From contig JAQUXR010000009.1 in assembly GCA_028692275.1 (NCBI GenBank), positions 1-64,000 of the forward strand: DNA of 64,000 nt. The letters run 5' to 3'. Below are positions 31,963 to 40,613 of the stretch, one piece after another (within the stretch, counting starts at the first letter, position 1; every line of letters starts with the position of its first letter). The position numbers and the translations under genes are program-made. The notes beneath the pieces were generated by a model. The model had not been told where the DNA came from. It saw only the letters and a list, made by a program, of their open reading frames with translations, and made no database searches. The DNA is from Frisingicoccus sp009929615. GTDB lineage: Bacteria; Bacillota; Clostridia; Lachnospirales; Lachnospiraceae.

Positions 31963-33330
31963 ATGAAGATGTATATTCCGGAAGAAGCGGAAATAATTAT
32001 ACGGGAACTGATGGCCGCCGGATTTGAGGCTTATGCTGTTGGTGGCTGTGTCCGCGATAGTATTTTAGGACGAGTACCAGAGGATTGGGATATTACGACT
32101 TCGGCCAGGCCGGAGCAGGTAAAGAAAATTTTTCCAAGAACGGTAGACACGGGGATTGAGCATGGCACAGTGACCGTATTAATGGAAGAAGGACAGTTTG
32201 AGGTGACGACTTACCGAATCGATGGAGAGTATGAGGACCATCGTCATCCGAAGGAAGTGGCATTTACAGCCAGCCTCGAGGAGGATTTGAAACGCCGGGA
32301 TTTTACCATTAATGCTATGGCCTATAATTCGGTATCCGGGCTGGTGGATATATTTCATGGAATGGAAGATTTAAAGAATCACAGAATTTGCTGTGTGGGG
32401 AAACCGGAAGAACGATTCGAGGAAGATGCTTTGAGAATTTTAAGAGCCATTCGATTCTCTGCCCAGCTGGATTTTGAGATTGATAAAGATACGGAAAAGG
32501 CCATGCAGACGGGGGCTCCGACTTTGGCCGATATAAGTGCAGAGCGCATTCGTGTAGAACTGGTGAAGCTTCTCGTTTCGGACCATCCGGAGAAGATTCA
32601 TAAGGCGTGGAAATTGGGACTGACAAAGATTGTTCTCCCCGAATATGATGGGATTGTCGGGGTGGCACAGCATACACCGAATCACATCTATGATGTGGAA
32701 AAACATACCCTTATTGCCTTGGAGAATATTTCGGCAGAGCCGATTCTTCGGTGGACGATGCTCCTGCATGATTTTGGAAAGCCGGTAGTGAAAAAAACCG
32801 ATGGAGACCGGGATATTTTCTATAAGCATCCGGAAGCCAGTGCGGTAATGGCTAGAAAGATTATGAAACGGTTGAAATTCGACAACTATACAGCAGACAG
32901 AGTGTGCCGTCTGGTGAAATGGCATGGATTGAAATACTTCCCGGAGGAGGCCAGTGTGCGGAGAGCATTAAACCGGGTGGGCCGGGATATTTTTGATTGG
33001 TTCATTCTCGTCCAGCAGGCAGATATTTCAGCTAAGAATCCGGAAGTTGTACCGGGAAAACTGGAACTTCTGCGGCAAAAAGAAGAAGTTTATCATCAGA
33101 TTATTGAACGTGGAGACTGCTTTGAGGTAAAGTCACTGGCGGTTAATGGCAGGGATTTGATACAGGCGGGCATTCCTCAGGGACCCACTGTCGGTGCCGT
33201 ATTAGAACGGTTAGTTGAGCTGGTTATCGATGACCAGTCTTTAAATACAAAAGCCAAACTTTTGGAGCTTGGCCTTCAGGTAAAGGATGACCCGACGATT
33301 TTTGATGAAAAGGATTATTTCTTTTCTTAG
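31963..33330 (+). CDS. cca: CCA tRNA nucleotidyltransferase with HD domain
   Basis: Adds or repairs the 3' CCA end of tRNAs, which matters here because none of the five tRNA genes in the window encodes CCA. The 455-aa product has the class II head motif AVGGCVRDSILG, the catalytic DWDIT acidic pair, the RRDFTINAMA segment and the RILRAIRFSAQL region, then an HD phosphohydrolase domain (MLLHDFGKP) near residue 245. ATG 31963 follows GAGGTAGGG; the frame is open further upstream but without family similarity. It ends with a 4-base convergent overlap with the MocR gene. Confidence 0.95.
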   Translation: MKMYIPEEAEIIIRELMAAGFEAYAVGGCVRDSILGRVPEDWDITTSARPEQVKKIFPRTVDTGIEHGTVTVLMEEGQFEVTTYRIDGEYEDHRHPKEVAFTASLEEDLKRRDFTINAMAYNSVSGLVDIFHGMEDLKNHRICCVGKPEERFEEDALRILRAIRFSAQLDFEIDKDTEKAMQTGAPTLADISAERIRVELVKLLVSDHPEKIHKAWKLGLTKIVLPEYDGIVGVAQHTPNHIYDVEKHTLIALENISAEPILRWTMLLHDFGKPVVKKTDGDRDIFYKHPEASAVMARKIMKRLKFDNYTADRVCRLVKWHGLKYFPEEASVRRALNRVGRDIFDWFILVQQADISAKNPEVVPGKLELLRQKEEVYHQIIERGDCFEVKSLAVNGRDLIQAGIPQGPTVGAVLERLVELVIDDQSLNTKAKLLELGLQVKDDPTIFDEKDYFFS

Positions 33331-34721
33331 ACCATCCAAAGGTTATATAAGGTCGATATATGTGTTATAAAGTCTTCCGGAGCAATACCGGCAAAGCCTA
33401 GAAGAAGCTGATTTTCAGGACAATGGGCCGGAGAAATATAATGAGCTTTTGGAGAATGTATTTTTATACCTGCAATTTCAGCGCTTTTCAGTAATTCGTT
33501 ATTGGAAAGCGTTGTTTTTATATTAAGGAGAATATGAAGGCCTGCCTGGCTTCCGACAATTTCAGCTTTATTTCCAAAGACCTTCCGAATGGCATCCGTA
33601 AAGGCTTTTTGTTTTTTTCGATATAAGGTTCTCAGGCGGTTCAGGTGTTTTTTATAACTTCCATCAGAGATGAATTCAGCCAGTGCAAACTGGGTTATCT
33701 GGGAAACGCCCACATTATATCGCTGATAATATTTTTTATAGAGAGGCAGAAGGGCTTCCGGCAAGACAATGTATGCGGTACGGAGCGCAGGCGATAATGA
33801 TTTTGAAAAGGTTCCAATATAAATGGTGTTTCCATGGGTGTCCAGGGAATACATAGACGGGATGGGGTTGGTGTAATAGCGCAATTCACTGTCGTAGTCA
33901 TCTTCGATGATGTAGGAATCTGTTTCAAAGGCCCACTGAAGGAGCTGGTTTCTTTTCTGGATGGAAAGAACACAGCCGGTAGGAAACTGATGGGATGGTG
34001 TTAGATATAAAAGTGCGGCATTGCTCTCACGAACCTGTGTTAAAGAGACCCCATCCGATTCCAGGGAAACAGGGTGGATATGATAGCCATGATTTTCAAA
34101 AACATTCCGGGTGGCATCATAGCCGGGATTTTCTATTGCGAGAATCTTGGAAGAATCCAGGAAAAGCTGGCACAATATCTCCATGGAATAGGGATGACCG
34201 GAGGTAATGATGACTTGCTCCGGTTTGCATCGGACATCCCGGGACTGGTACAGATAGTCGGTTATTGCCTGGCGAAGCACATATTCTCCCTGACGTTCCG
34301 GATAGGTATTAACGGGGCGAAGAGCCATTTGGTCCAGAGCTTTGGAAATATATTTTTTCCACTGGTTATAGGGAAAGAGAGAATTATCAAAAGAGCCGTA
34401 TTCGAAATTGACCTGAAAAGATGGTGCAGGCACAGGCGGTGAGGCAATGGGCAGCGGGGGAACTGTTGTGAGAATGCCATCGGTGGCAATATCATTGACA
34501 ATAAAGCCACTTCCCCTTCGGGCGGTGATGTAACCTTCGGCAAGGAGCTGTTCATAAGCGGCAGTGACCGTGTTCCGGCTGACGGATAATTCTAAAGCCA
34601 GTGATCGGGTGGCGGGAAGCCGATCTCCGGCATGATAGCGGTGTGAGGTAATATCTTCGCTGATGTGTTGATAAATTTGTTTACTGAGGGGTTCTTTTTT
34701 TCTGGAATCTATTATTATCAT
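33327..34721 (-). CDS. MocR/PdxR-family regulator (GntR HTH fused to aminotransferase domain)
   Basis: A 464-aa protein. The N-terminal winged helix (residues ~10-75) has the GntR signature LPATRSLALELSVSRNTV. The rest is a fold-type I aminotransferase domain with the PLP lysine in TFSKSLSPALRTAY and EDDYDSELRY upstream. MocR proteins sense PLP or amino acids and control vitamin B6 or transport genes. ATG 34721 follows AGGAGA. It is divergent from a NimA/PNPOx-like gene, and the shared 138-bp region has direct and inverted repeats suited to MocR binding, so it probably regulates that gene. Confidence 0.93.
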   Translation of the reverse strand: MIIIDSRKKEPLSKQIYQHISEDITSHRYHAGDRLPATRSLALELSVSRNTVTAAYEQLLAEGYITARRGSGFIVNDIATDGILTTVPPLPIASPPVPAPSFQVNFEYGSFDNSLFPYNQWKKYISKALDQMALRPVNTYPERQGEYVLRQAITDYLYQSRDVRCKPEQVIITSGHPYSMEILCQLFLDSSKILAIENPGYDATRNVFENHGYHIHPVSLESDGVSLTQVRESNAALLYLTPSHQFPTGCVLSIQKRNQLLQWAFETDSYIIEDDYDSELRYYTNPIPSMYSLDTHGNTIYIGTFSKSLSPALRTAYIVLPEALLPLYKKYYQRYNVGVSQITQFALAEFISDGSYKKHLNRLRTLYRKKQKAFTDAIRKVFGNKAEIVGSQAGLHILLNIKTTLSNNELLKSAEIAGIKIHSPKAHYISPAHCPENQLLLGFAGIAPEDFITHISTLYNLWMV

Positions 34722-34751
34722 AAGGCTTCTCCTAATTATAAGGTATATTTT

Positions 34752-34803
34752 AAATTGGCACTCTAAAAAAATAAGAAATTGGAACTTTTCACAAGTCCAA
34801 TTT
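34752..34803. promoter_or_regulatory. candidate MocR operator in divergent region
   Basis: AAATTGGCACT (34752-34762) is directly repeated as AAATTGGAACT (34776-34786), 24 bp apart. The second copy also forms an inverted repeat with AAGTCCAATTT (34793-34803). The combination of direct and inverted copies fits known MocR-type sites. It overlaps the likely promoters in both directions. Confidence 0.6.
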
Positions 34804-34859
34804 GAGTATATCATAAAATCAGAGAAGGTCAAAAGTATTATTTAAAGGAGAGATATCAT

Positions 34860-35324
34860 ATGAGAAGAAAAGACAGAGAGATTAAAGACTTGGAAATGAT
34901 TAAGGAGATTATGGCAAAGTGCGATTGCGTGCGTCTTGGATTTCAGGATGCAGAAGGCTTGTATATTGTGCCTTTGAATTTTGGCTTCACAGAAGAAGAT
35001 GGCGAATGGACGATTTACTGCCATGGAGCCGCTGCCGGAAGAAAGGGCGATTGTATCCGGGAGAGTGGATATGCGGCCTTTGAGATGGATACCAAGCATG
35101 AACTGGTTACCGGGGAAGCAGCTTGTAAATATTCTTATTTATATGAAAGCATTATTGGCGATGGAACGATTGAAATGATAGAAGATATTGAAGAGAAGAA
35201 AGCCGGTCTTGAAATCGTTATGAATCACTATGATAAAGGTGACTGGGAATTTAACGAAATGATACTTAAAATGGTAGGTGTCTTTAAACTTAAGGTTAAA
35301 AACCTGAGCTGTAAAGCACATTAA
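34860..35324 (+). CDS. NimA-like pyridoxamine 5'-phosphate oxidase-family flavoprotein
   Basis: A 154-aa split-barrel FMN-binding protein. The N-terminus MRRKDREIKD..MIKEIMAKCDCVRLGF and VPLNFGF..EDGEWTIYCHG are typical of the NimA/PNPOx-like family, which includes nitroimidazole reductases and poorly characterised flavin reductases. The conserved YIVPLNFGF and CHGAAAGRK segments contact the flavin in relatives. The divergent MocR regulator supports a vitamin B6 or redox link, though family members often do not oxidise pyridoxamine phosphate. Start ATG follows AAAGGAGAG. A bidirectional terminator follows. Confidence 0.85.
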   Translation: MRRKDREIKDLEMIKEIMAKCDCVRLGFQDAEGLYIVPLNFGFTEEDGEWTIYCHGAAAGRKGDCIRESGYAAFEMDTKHELVTGEAACKYSYLYESIIGDGTIEMIEDIEEKKAGLEIVMNHYDKGDWEFNEMILKMVGVFKLKVKNLSCKAH

Positions 35325-35331
35325 TAAACAT

Positions 35332-35375
35332 AAAAAAAGAAATTCTGTCTCAACTAGGACAGAATTTCTTTTTTT
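35332..35375. terminator. bidirectional terminator
   Basis: A perfect stem AAAGAAATTCTGTC/GACAGAATTTCTTT between A- and T-runs, shared by the NimA-like gene and the convergent gene at 35374-35847. Confidence 0.9.
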
Positions 35376-35847
35376 ATTTGCCTGAAATTTTATTCTTCAT
35401 TCTCTGGAAAAATCCAACTTTTGGCGGAGCTGTCAGTGCAGGGCCTCTTAAGCTCTTAACACTTACAATATACATACCGCTGACCATCGCTTTAACCTCC
35501 TGTTTTACAGGAATTAAATCGTAAATCTTATCATCAGCGATGAGGGTCATAATTCTAGGACCAACTTTAGCTTTTACAATCGGTACTTTCGTACGGCGCA
35601 TCAGTTTCGGTGTGGAATCTATGACAATTTTTGGTAAGCCAGATTCAGTCATCTTTAATCTTTTCTTGTCAATGACCAGCATAGTCATCGGCTGAGCAGC
35701 GGCATCAATCTGCTGTTGTGCAGATTCAGCTTTCTTTTGCTGCTTGTTTCCCCAAAATGCAAGAACACCAAGGGCAATCAGAATGACCACGAGGATGACA
35801 ATCAAAACAATGCTGACTGTTGACATAAGTAGTGCTACAGGTATCAT
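35374..35847 (-). CDS. Hypothetical membrane-anchored protein
   Basis: A 157-aa protein with one strong N-terminal transmembrane helix (residues ~8-32) followed by a coiled, Gln/Ala-rich segment and a compact basic domain containing RRTKVPIVKAKVGPR and DDKIYDLIPVK. It lacks a cleavage site, so it is probably a membrane-anchored soluble domain. I do not recognise a characterised family. Start ATG follows GGAGGAAG. Confidence 0.72.
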   Translation of the reverse strand: MIPVALLMSTVSIVLIVILVVILIALGVLAFWGNKQQKKAESAQQQIDAAAQPMTMLVIDKKRLKMTESGLPKIVIDSTPKLMRRTKVPIVKAKVGPRIMTLIADDKIYDLIPVKQEVKAMVSGMYIVSVKSLRGPALTAPPKVGFFQRMKNKISGK

Positions 35848-35934
35848 CGTCTGCTTCCTCCTTTAAAATTCAATCATTGTCCATTGTAACATGCTTTGCC
35901 CTAAAAATGAATAGTAAAAATGAAAGAATTTGGT

Positions 35935-36654
35935 TTATTTTTCATTTAACATGTCAACAATCTGTGCCTGAACGGAAGTTCCAAGAGATTTCTTTTCGGC
36001 AGGAGAGAGATTTTCAACATAAATAGGTGCGCCAAACTGAATGGACACGGTCTGCTTTTTTACTCTTGGAAGATGGGTTTCGAAAATATTTTCCGTATTG
36101 TAAATGGCTACCGGGACAATAGGACAGCCTGTTTTCAATGCAATTTTAAAACCGCCTTCTTTAAATGGAAGCATTTCACCGCCCAGGTTACGCGTCCCTT
36201 CAGGAAAAAGGAAAATGGAAGTACCATTCTTTACTAAATCAATGCAGGACAGAATGGTTTTTAAGCCTTCGCGGACATTTTCCCGGTCCAGAAACTGGCA
36301 GTTCAGATAACGCATCCAGCGGCTGATACAAGGTATTTTTTCCATTTCTTTTTTGGAAATAAAGCCGGTATTATTTTTCACCAGTGTATAACAGGTGACA
36401 ATATCATAATAGCTCCGATGATTTCCTACATAGAGAACAGGCGTGTCCTCGGGGACATTTTCCAGACCGGTAACATGGATGGTGGTTCCACTGATTTTCA
36501 AAATAATTTTAAAAGCACCAACAACAAAGCTTTGAGACAGCTGGGCTTTGCGGTAAGGGTTAAAGTGCCCGATAATATTCATTACGAGGTATACGGGCAG
36601 ACTGACAATTGAAAACAGTACTAAAAATAAAACGATGGAAATAATACGTATCAT
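35935..36654 (-). CDS. 1-acyl-sn-glycerol-3-phosphate acyltransferase (PlsC family)
   Basis: A 239-aa membrane-associated acyltransferase that makes phosphatidic acid from lysophosphatidic acid. An N-terminal hydrophobic helix precedes the HX4D motif in NHRSYYDI (about residue 78) and the substrate motif FPEGTRN (about residue 150). The start overlaps the malQ stop as ATGA, with GAGGAGG inside malQ, so the two genes are translationally coupled although their functions are unrelated. Confidence 0.92.
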   Translation of the reverse strand: MIRIISIVLFLVLFSIVSLPVYLVMNIIGHFNPYRKAQLSQSFVVGAFKIILKISGTTIHVTGLENVPEDTPVLYVGNHRSYYDIVTCYTLVKNNTGFISKKEMEKIPCISRWMRYLNCQFLDRENVREGLKTILSCIDLVKNGTSIFLFPEGTRNLGGEMLPFKEGGFKIALKTGCPIVPVAIYNTENIFETHLPRVKKQTVSIQFGAPIYVENLSPAEKKSLGTSVQAQIVDMLNEK

Positions 36655-38210
36655 TGTTCAACATCCTCCTCAGCTTCCGTACAGGATAAGTCTGGTAATT
36701 TTTCGTTACGGCCAAAAAGGCCGGATAGTTCTTTAAGGTAGGCAGCAGTGCCTGAATTTAACTGGTTATCTTCATAACGCCATGCCCAGTTCCCCATGCT
36801 TGTCCCGGGGGTATTCATTCGGCCGGAACTGTCCAGACCAAAAACATCTTGAAGAGGGAAGAGGGTATAACGGGCAACGGAACTCATGGCGAGGCGGATA
36901 AAATCCCAGGCCACATTGTTGCCATCACAGTTCATATACCGTCGAACCCGGTCCTGGGACTGGGGTGAGGCCTGTCGATACCATCCTACTGTAGTGTCGT
37001 TATCATGGGTTCCGGTATAGCAGACACAGTTTTCAATGTAATGATGGGGCAGATAGTTATTATCGCGGATATCATCAAAAGCGAACTGAAGAATACGCAT
37101 TCCGGGAAAATGATAGGTATCCCGTAGGTCTTCAACAGATGGTGTGATAACACCGAGGTCTTCGGCGATAATAGGCAGACTGCCATTAAAAGCCTCCGTA
37201 ATATGTCTTAAAAAGTCATGACCGGGGCCTTTTATCCATTTGCCATTAACTGCGGTTTCTTCACCATAAGGAATTGCCCAATAGGCTTCAAAACCACGGA
37301 AATGGTCAATGCGGAGCATATCTGTCATGGTGAGCTGGTAGGTAATACGGGAAATCCACCACTTATAGTTTTCTTTTTTATGAGCATCCCAGTCATAGAG
37401 AGGGTTTCCCCAAAGCTGTCCGGTTGCACTGAAATAATCTGGAGGGACACCGGCAACAACCGTCGGGTACCCTTCTTTGTCTAACTGGAATAATTCTTTA
37501 TGGGCCCAGACATCTGCACTGTCGGTGGATACAAAAATTGGAATATCCCCAATAATCTGTATGCCATTGTCGTGGGCGTAATTTCGCAGTTCCTGCCACT
37601 GTTTAAAGAAGACATATTGAATAAACTGGTAGTAATGCACGGTTTCTTCAAATTCCTTTAAAGCAGCAGCTTTTACAGCGGTGCTGGGAAAACGATAGGT
37701 TAAGTCCCATTCTGTCCATGGTTTTCCTCCGTGAACCTCTTTGAGGGTCATGAAAAGGGCGTAGTCAGGCAGCCAGGCACTATTATCCAGACAAAAGGTC
37801 CGGAATTCATCAAGGAGAGAAACTACAGGGGTGCTGAGAAAGTTTTCGTGAGCTTTCTTCAACAAGGCTGTTTTAAATTCAATTAAAGGGCCGTAATCCA
37901 CATGGGAATTATCCCACTCAGGATGTGGTGGTAAATCTTCAGCTGTTAATAATTCCCAGTCGATTAACCGTTCCGGACTGATAATCAGCGGTTGTCCTGC
38001 AAAGGCGGAAAAAGCCTGATAAGGTGAGTCGCCAAAACCTGTGTGACCTAAGGGCAGGCACTGCCAGAGAGTTTGTCCGGCTTCTTTTAAAAAATCTATA
38101 AAATGGTAGGCTCCCTTTCCAAGGTCCCCAATACCATAGGGGCCCGGAAAGGAAGTTGGATGTACAAGAATTCCACTTTGTCGGAAGTCATCTTTTTTCT
38201 TTTGTTCCAT
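36651..38210 (-). CDS. malQ: 4-alpha-glucanotransferase (amylomaltase)
   Basis: Transfers alpha-1,4-glucan segments between malto-oligosaccharides (GH77). The 519-aa product starts SGILVHPTSFPGPYGIGDLG and has GDIPIFV, the nucleophile region MLRIDHFRGFEAYW, the acid/base IIAEDLGVITP and the transition-state Asp in YTGTHDNDTT. ATG 38210 was chosen because GGAGGTAATT precedes it; an open frame extends 146 codons further upstream but overlaps the VanY-like gene and has no family similarity. Together with glgC/glgD far downstream it points to glycogen or starch metabolism. Confidence 0.95.
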   Translation of the reverse strand: MEQKKKDDFRQSGILVHPTSFPGPYGIGDLGKGAYHFIDFLKEAGQTLWQCLPLGHTGFGDSPYQAFSAFAGQPLIISPERLIDWELLTAEDLPPHPEWDNSHVDYGPLIEFKTALLKKAHENFLSTPVVSLLDEFRTFCLDNSAWLPDYALFMTLKEVHGGKPWTEWDLTYRFPSTAVKAAALKEFEETVHYYQFIQYVFFKQWQELRNYAHDNGIQIIGDIPIFVSTDSADVWAHKELFQLDKEGYPTVVAGVPPDYFSATGQLWGNPLYDWDAHKKENYKWWISRITYQLTMTDMLRIDHFRGFEAYWAIPYGEETAVNGKWIKGPGHDFLRHITEAFNGSLPIIAEDLGVITPSVEDLRDTYHFPGMRILQFAFDDIRDNNYLPHHYIENCVCYTGTHDNDTTVGWYRQASPQSQDRVRRYMNCDGNNVAWDFIRLAMSSVARYTLFPLQDVFGLDSSGRMNTPGTSMGNWAWRYEDNQLNSGTAAYLKELSGLFGRNEKLPDLSCTEAEEDVEQ

Positions 38211-38244
38211 AATTACCTCCCGTGTAAATATATTTATTCTTATC

Positions 38245-38844
38245 CTATAATACACGATTTTTGGGGGAAAGCATAGAGTTTTGATAGTATTCTTCCAAAG
38301 TGAGGCCCATATTATCCAGGTAGCGGGCAAGTGGTACACCAACATAACGAAAATGCCAGGGTTCATAGGCATAGCCGGTAATATGTTCTTTTCCTGCGGG
38401 ATATCTGAGGATAAAACCATAATTGGAGGCATTTTGCTGAAGCCACTGGCCTTCCGGAGTAGCTTCAAAGTCGGTTGACAGGGCGGAACCGATGGAAGGC
38501 GTCGAGATGTCCATAGCCAGACCGGTCTGGTGTTCACTTTGTCCCGGCTGAGCGGAGTAGAGAGAGGTGTGGGCTTCGCCCTTGACGGCAAGATTTTGTT
38601 CATAAATACTTTTTTGACGGTCATAGGAGCGATAACCGGATACGCCAATCAGGTCAAGGCCGGCAGCAGTACTATCACGAAACATGTTTTCCATAGCCTG
38701 TGCGGCAGGCTCCCGCATATAATTGCGATTGTCATCACCAATATAGGCAAAGGGGATTTCAACAGGGACCATATCCGATGGAATATAATCGGAAGGCAGG
38801 GGATTTTCCTTATTTACGAGGATTCCCAGATAATCATTACTCAT
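38245..38844 (-). CDS. VanY-like D-alanyl-D-alanine carboxypeptidase-family protein (M15) without signal peptide
   Basis: A 199-aa protein with the complete M15B zinc site: SGYRSYDRQ, SEHQTGLAMD (His and Asp ligands) and YEPWHFRYVG (catalytic Glu and third His ligand). Such enzymes trim the terminal D-Ala of peptidoglycan stem peptides outside the membrane. Here the frame starts directly with MSNDYLGILV; the codons before it hit a TAA without encoding a hydrophobic segment, so no export signal is visible. It may be cytoplasmic, recycling muropeptides, or exported by another route. It lies 34 bases upstream of malQ on the same strand. Confidence 0.85.
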   Translation of the reverse strand: MSNDYLGILVNKENPLPSDYIPSDMVPVEIPFAYIGDDNRNYMREPAAQAMENMFRDSTAAGLDLIGVSGYRSYDRQKSIYEQNLAVKGEAHTSLYSAQPGQSEHQTGLAMDISTPSIGSALSTDFEATPEGQWLQQNASNYGFILRYPAGKEHITGYAYEPWHFRYVGVPLARYLDNMGLTLEEYYQNSMLSPKNRVL

Positions 38845-38956
38845 AGAATCACCGAATAAAACTTTAGTTTAATTTATGTAGGAAAAGACAGAAGGTGAAG
38901 GAACCATCAAATAAAAGCGTGCATATCTTAATTTAGAATAGTGATGGGAGGCCATT

Positions 38957-39322
38957 ATGGATTATCGAAATTTACATCAAATGAATCTGTATGACGTTTT
39001 TGGTGACAGTCCCTGGTCCCAGGAAGATGTTTTCCTGAAAGATAGAGAATATATGAAGAAAATGTATCCAAAACAGAGCCGTCAGTTCTTTGAATGGATT
39101 GAAGATGTATGTGATGAAGAAGAGTATGATGGAAGCTGCATGTATGACGAATATCCGGACAATGCAGCGGTTGGAAGACTGGTGGAAAAAATCTATGAAA
39201 AGGCCGGAAGACCAGAGCCTGAAGAACTGAATAAGGCGATGCTGCTGAGTATGCTTTATGATGAAATCTGCTATCGGAGATGCCGGCGCAGGGAATTCAA
39301 ACAGCACCTTTATGCACGATAA
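38957..39322 (+). CDS. Hypothetical protein
   Basis: A 121-aa acidic soluble protein rich in Tyr, Glu and Asp, with a basic C-terminal helix (YRRCRRREFKQHLYAR). No recognised domain, signal peptide or membrane segment. ATG follows GGGAGG. A GC-rich hairpin follows the stop. Confidence 0.65.
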   Translation: MDYRNLHQMNLYDVFGDSPWSQEDVFLKDREYMKKMYPKQSRQFFEWIEDVCDEEEYDGSCMYDEYPDNAAVGRLVEKIYEKAGRPEPEELNKAMLLSMLYDEICYRRCRRREFKQHLYAR

Positions 39323-39329
39323 AAATCCT

Positions 39330-39349
39330 GGGGCGGTGCAGGCCGCCCC
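39330..39349 (+). terminator. GC-rich hairpin, weak terminator
   Basis: GGGGCGG (39330-39336) pairs with CCGCCCC (39343-39349). Only TTGTG follows, so termination is probably inefficient; the next promoter overlaps its downstream edge. Confidence 0.4.
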
Positions 39350-39378
39350 TTGTGAATTGACACCGGACATGGTAAACT
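39350..39378 (+). promoter_or_regulatory. candidate promoter of the methyltransferase operon
   Basis: TTGTGA (39350-39355), a 17-bp spacer and TAAACT (39373-39378), 41 bases before the methyltransferase start codon. Confidence 0.5.
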
Positions 39379-39419
39379 ATCTGGAGAGGTTTTGAGACTT
39401 TATAAGGAAGGAATAAGCC

Positions 39420-40613
39420 ATGAAACAACTGGAAGAAATTTTAAATCAGGTTTTAAATTGGGAATTAATGGATATCACTTTGAGCAATCGTAAGAAAGCC
39501 GGAGAGATTCAGAAGATTAAAGTGCGCCCGGTTATTATTAAGGACAAGCTGGTCTTCCAGGCTGCCCAATACACAAAGACCCAGGTTTTTCATAAAAATA
39601 TCGAAGAAGATCAGGCAAAGGCGTGGCTGTTGGATAACATTCAGAATGCGTTCAAGCAGACACTGATTAAAGCCGGGGATAAAGAATATACCGTGCTGTC
39701 CGGGAAAAAAGGGAATGTGACAGTGAAGGAACGAAAGGCATCGAATTGTAAAAAGGCTGATAAACAGGACCTTTCTCATAATCGAAAGAAAACCTATATT
39801 CTTCCGGAAGGGACGCCGGTTCCGTTTTTAGTGGACCTGGGTGTGATGACATGTGATGGAAAGATTGTTCGGTCGAAATATGATAAATATCGTCAGATTA
39901 ACCGGTTTTTGGAGTTTATACAGGATATTTTACCGGAACTGCCTAAGGATAGACCATTGTCGATTATTGATTTCGGGTGTGGAAAGTCCTATTTAACCTT
40001 TGCCATGTACTATTATTTATGTATTTGTCTGGGCTATGAGGTGAAGATGACCGGCCTGGATTTAAAGATGGATGTCATCAGTCATTGTAATGCACTGAAA
40101 GATAAATATGGTTATGAACATTTGGAATTTATTCATGGAGATATTGCTGATTTTGATGGCGCAGATGCGGTGGACATGGTGGTGACTCTGCATGCCTGTG
40201 ATACGGCTACAGATTATGCTTTACAAAAAGCCATTGGCTGGAATGCCAGGGTGATTTTATCCGTGCCTTGCTGTCAGCATGAGTTGAACCGGCAGATTGT
40301 CAACGAGGAATTGTCACCGATACTTCAATATGGTTTACTTAAGGAACGGATGTCGGCACTTATTACGGATGGACTCCGGGGACAGCTTTTAGAAATTATG
40401 GGGTATAAGACCCAGTTGCTGGAGTTTATTGATATGGAGCATACACCTAAGAATATTTTAATCCGTGGTGTAAAAACAGGAATTTCCAGAGAGAAGCAGA
40501 AGAAAGCATTGGAAGCTTATCGAACTTGTGCGGCGGCAGTTCATGGAGAATTGACGTTATTTAAGCTGTTGCAGCCGAGTCTTGAGAAAGAGGAAGAAAT
40601 AAAACATGGGTGA
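39420..40613 (+). CDS. Class I SAM-dependent methyltransferase (PF13679-like)
   Basis: A 397-aa protein. The C-terminal two thirds form a Rossmann methyltransferase: IIDFGCGKSYLTFAMYYYL binds SAM, TGLDLKMDVI carries the acidic residue contacting the ribose, and TLHACDTATDYAL with SVPCCQHEL are signatures of the PF13679 methyltransferase group. The N-terminal ~140 residues look like a substrate-binding extension, possibly RNA-binding given its Lys-rich composition. Substrate unknown. It overlaps the next gene by 8 bases. Confidence 0.85.
   Translation: MKQLEEILNQVLNWELMDITLSNRKKAGEIQKIKVRPVIIKDKLVFQAAQYTKTQVFHKNIEEDQAKAWLLDNIQNAFKQTLIKAGDKEYTVLSGKKGNVTVKERKASNCKKADKQDLSHNRKKTYILPEGTPVPFLVDLGVMTCDGKIVRSKYDKYRQINRFLEFIQDILPELPKDRPLSIIDFGCGKSYLTFAMYYYLCICLGYEVKMTGLDLKMDVISHCNALKDKYGYEHLEFIHGDIADFDGADAVDMVVTLHACDTATDYALQKAIGWNARVILSVPCCQHELNRQIVNEELSPILQYGLLKERMSALITDGLRGQLLEIMGYKTQLLEFIDMEHTPKNILIRGVKTGISREKQKKALEAYRTCAAAVHGELTLFKLLQPSLEKEEEIKHG

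Noticed and set aside
34722..34832. 37-codon N-terminal extension of the MocR regulator
   Set aside because: It would read through the operator and promoter region; ATG 34721 has its own ribosome binding site and matches the family N-terminus.
38211..38648. 146-codon N-terminal extension of malQ
   Set aside because: It overlaps the VanY-like gene in another frame, has no glucanotransferase similarity, and the ATG at 38210 has an excellent GGAGGT site.
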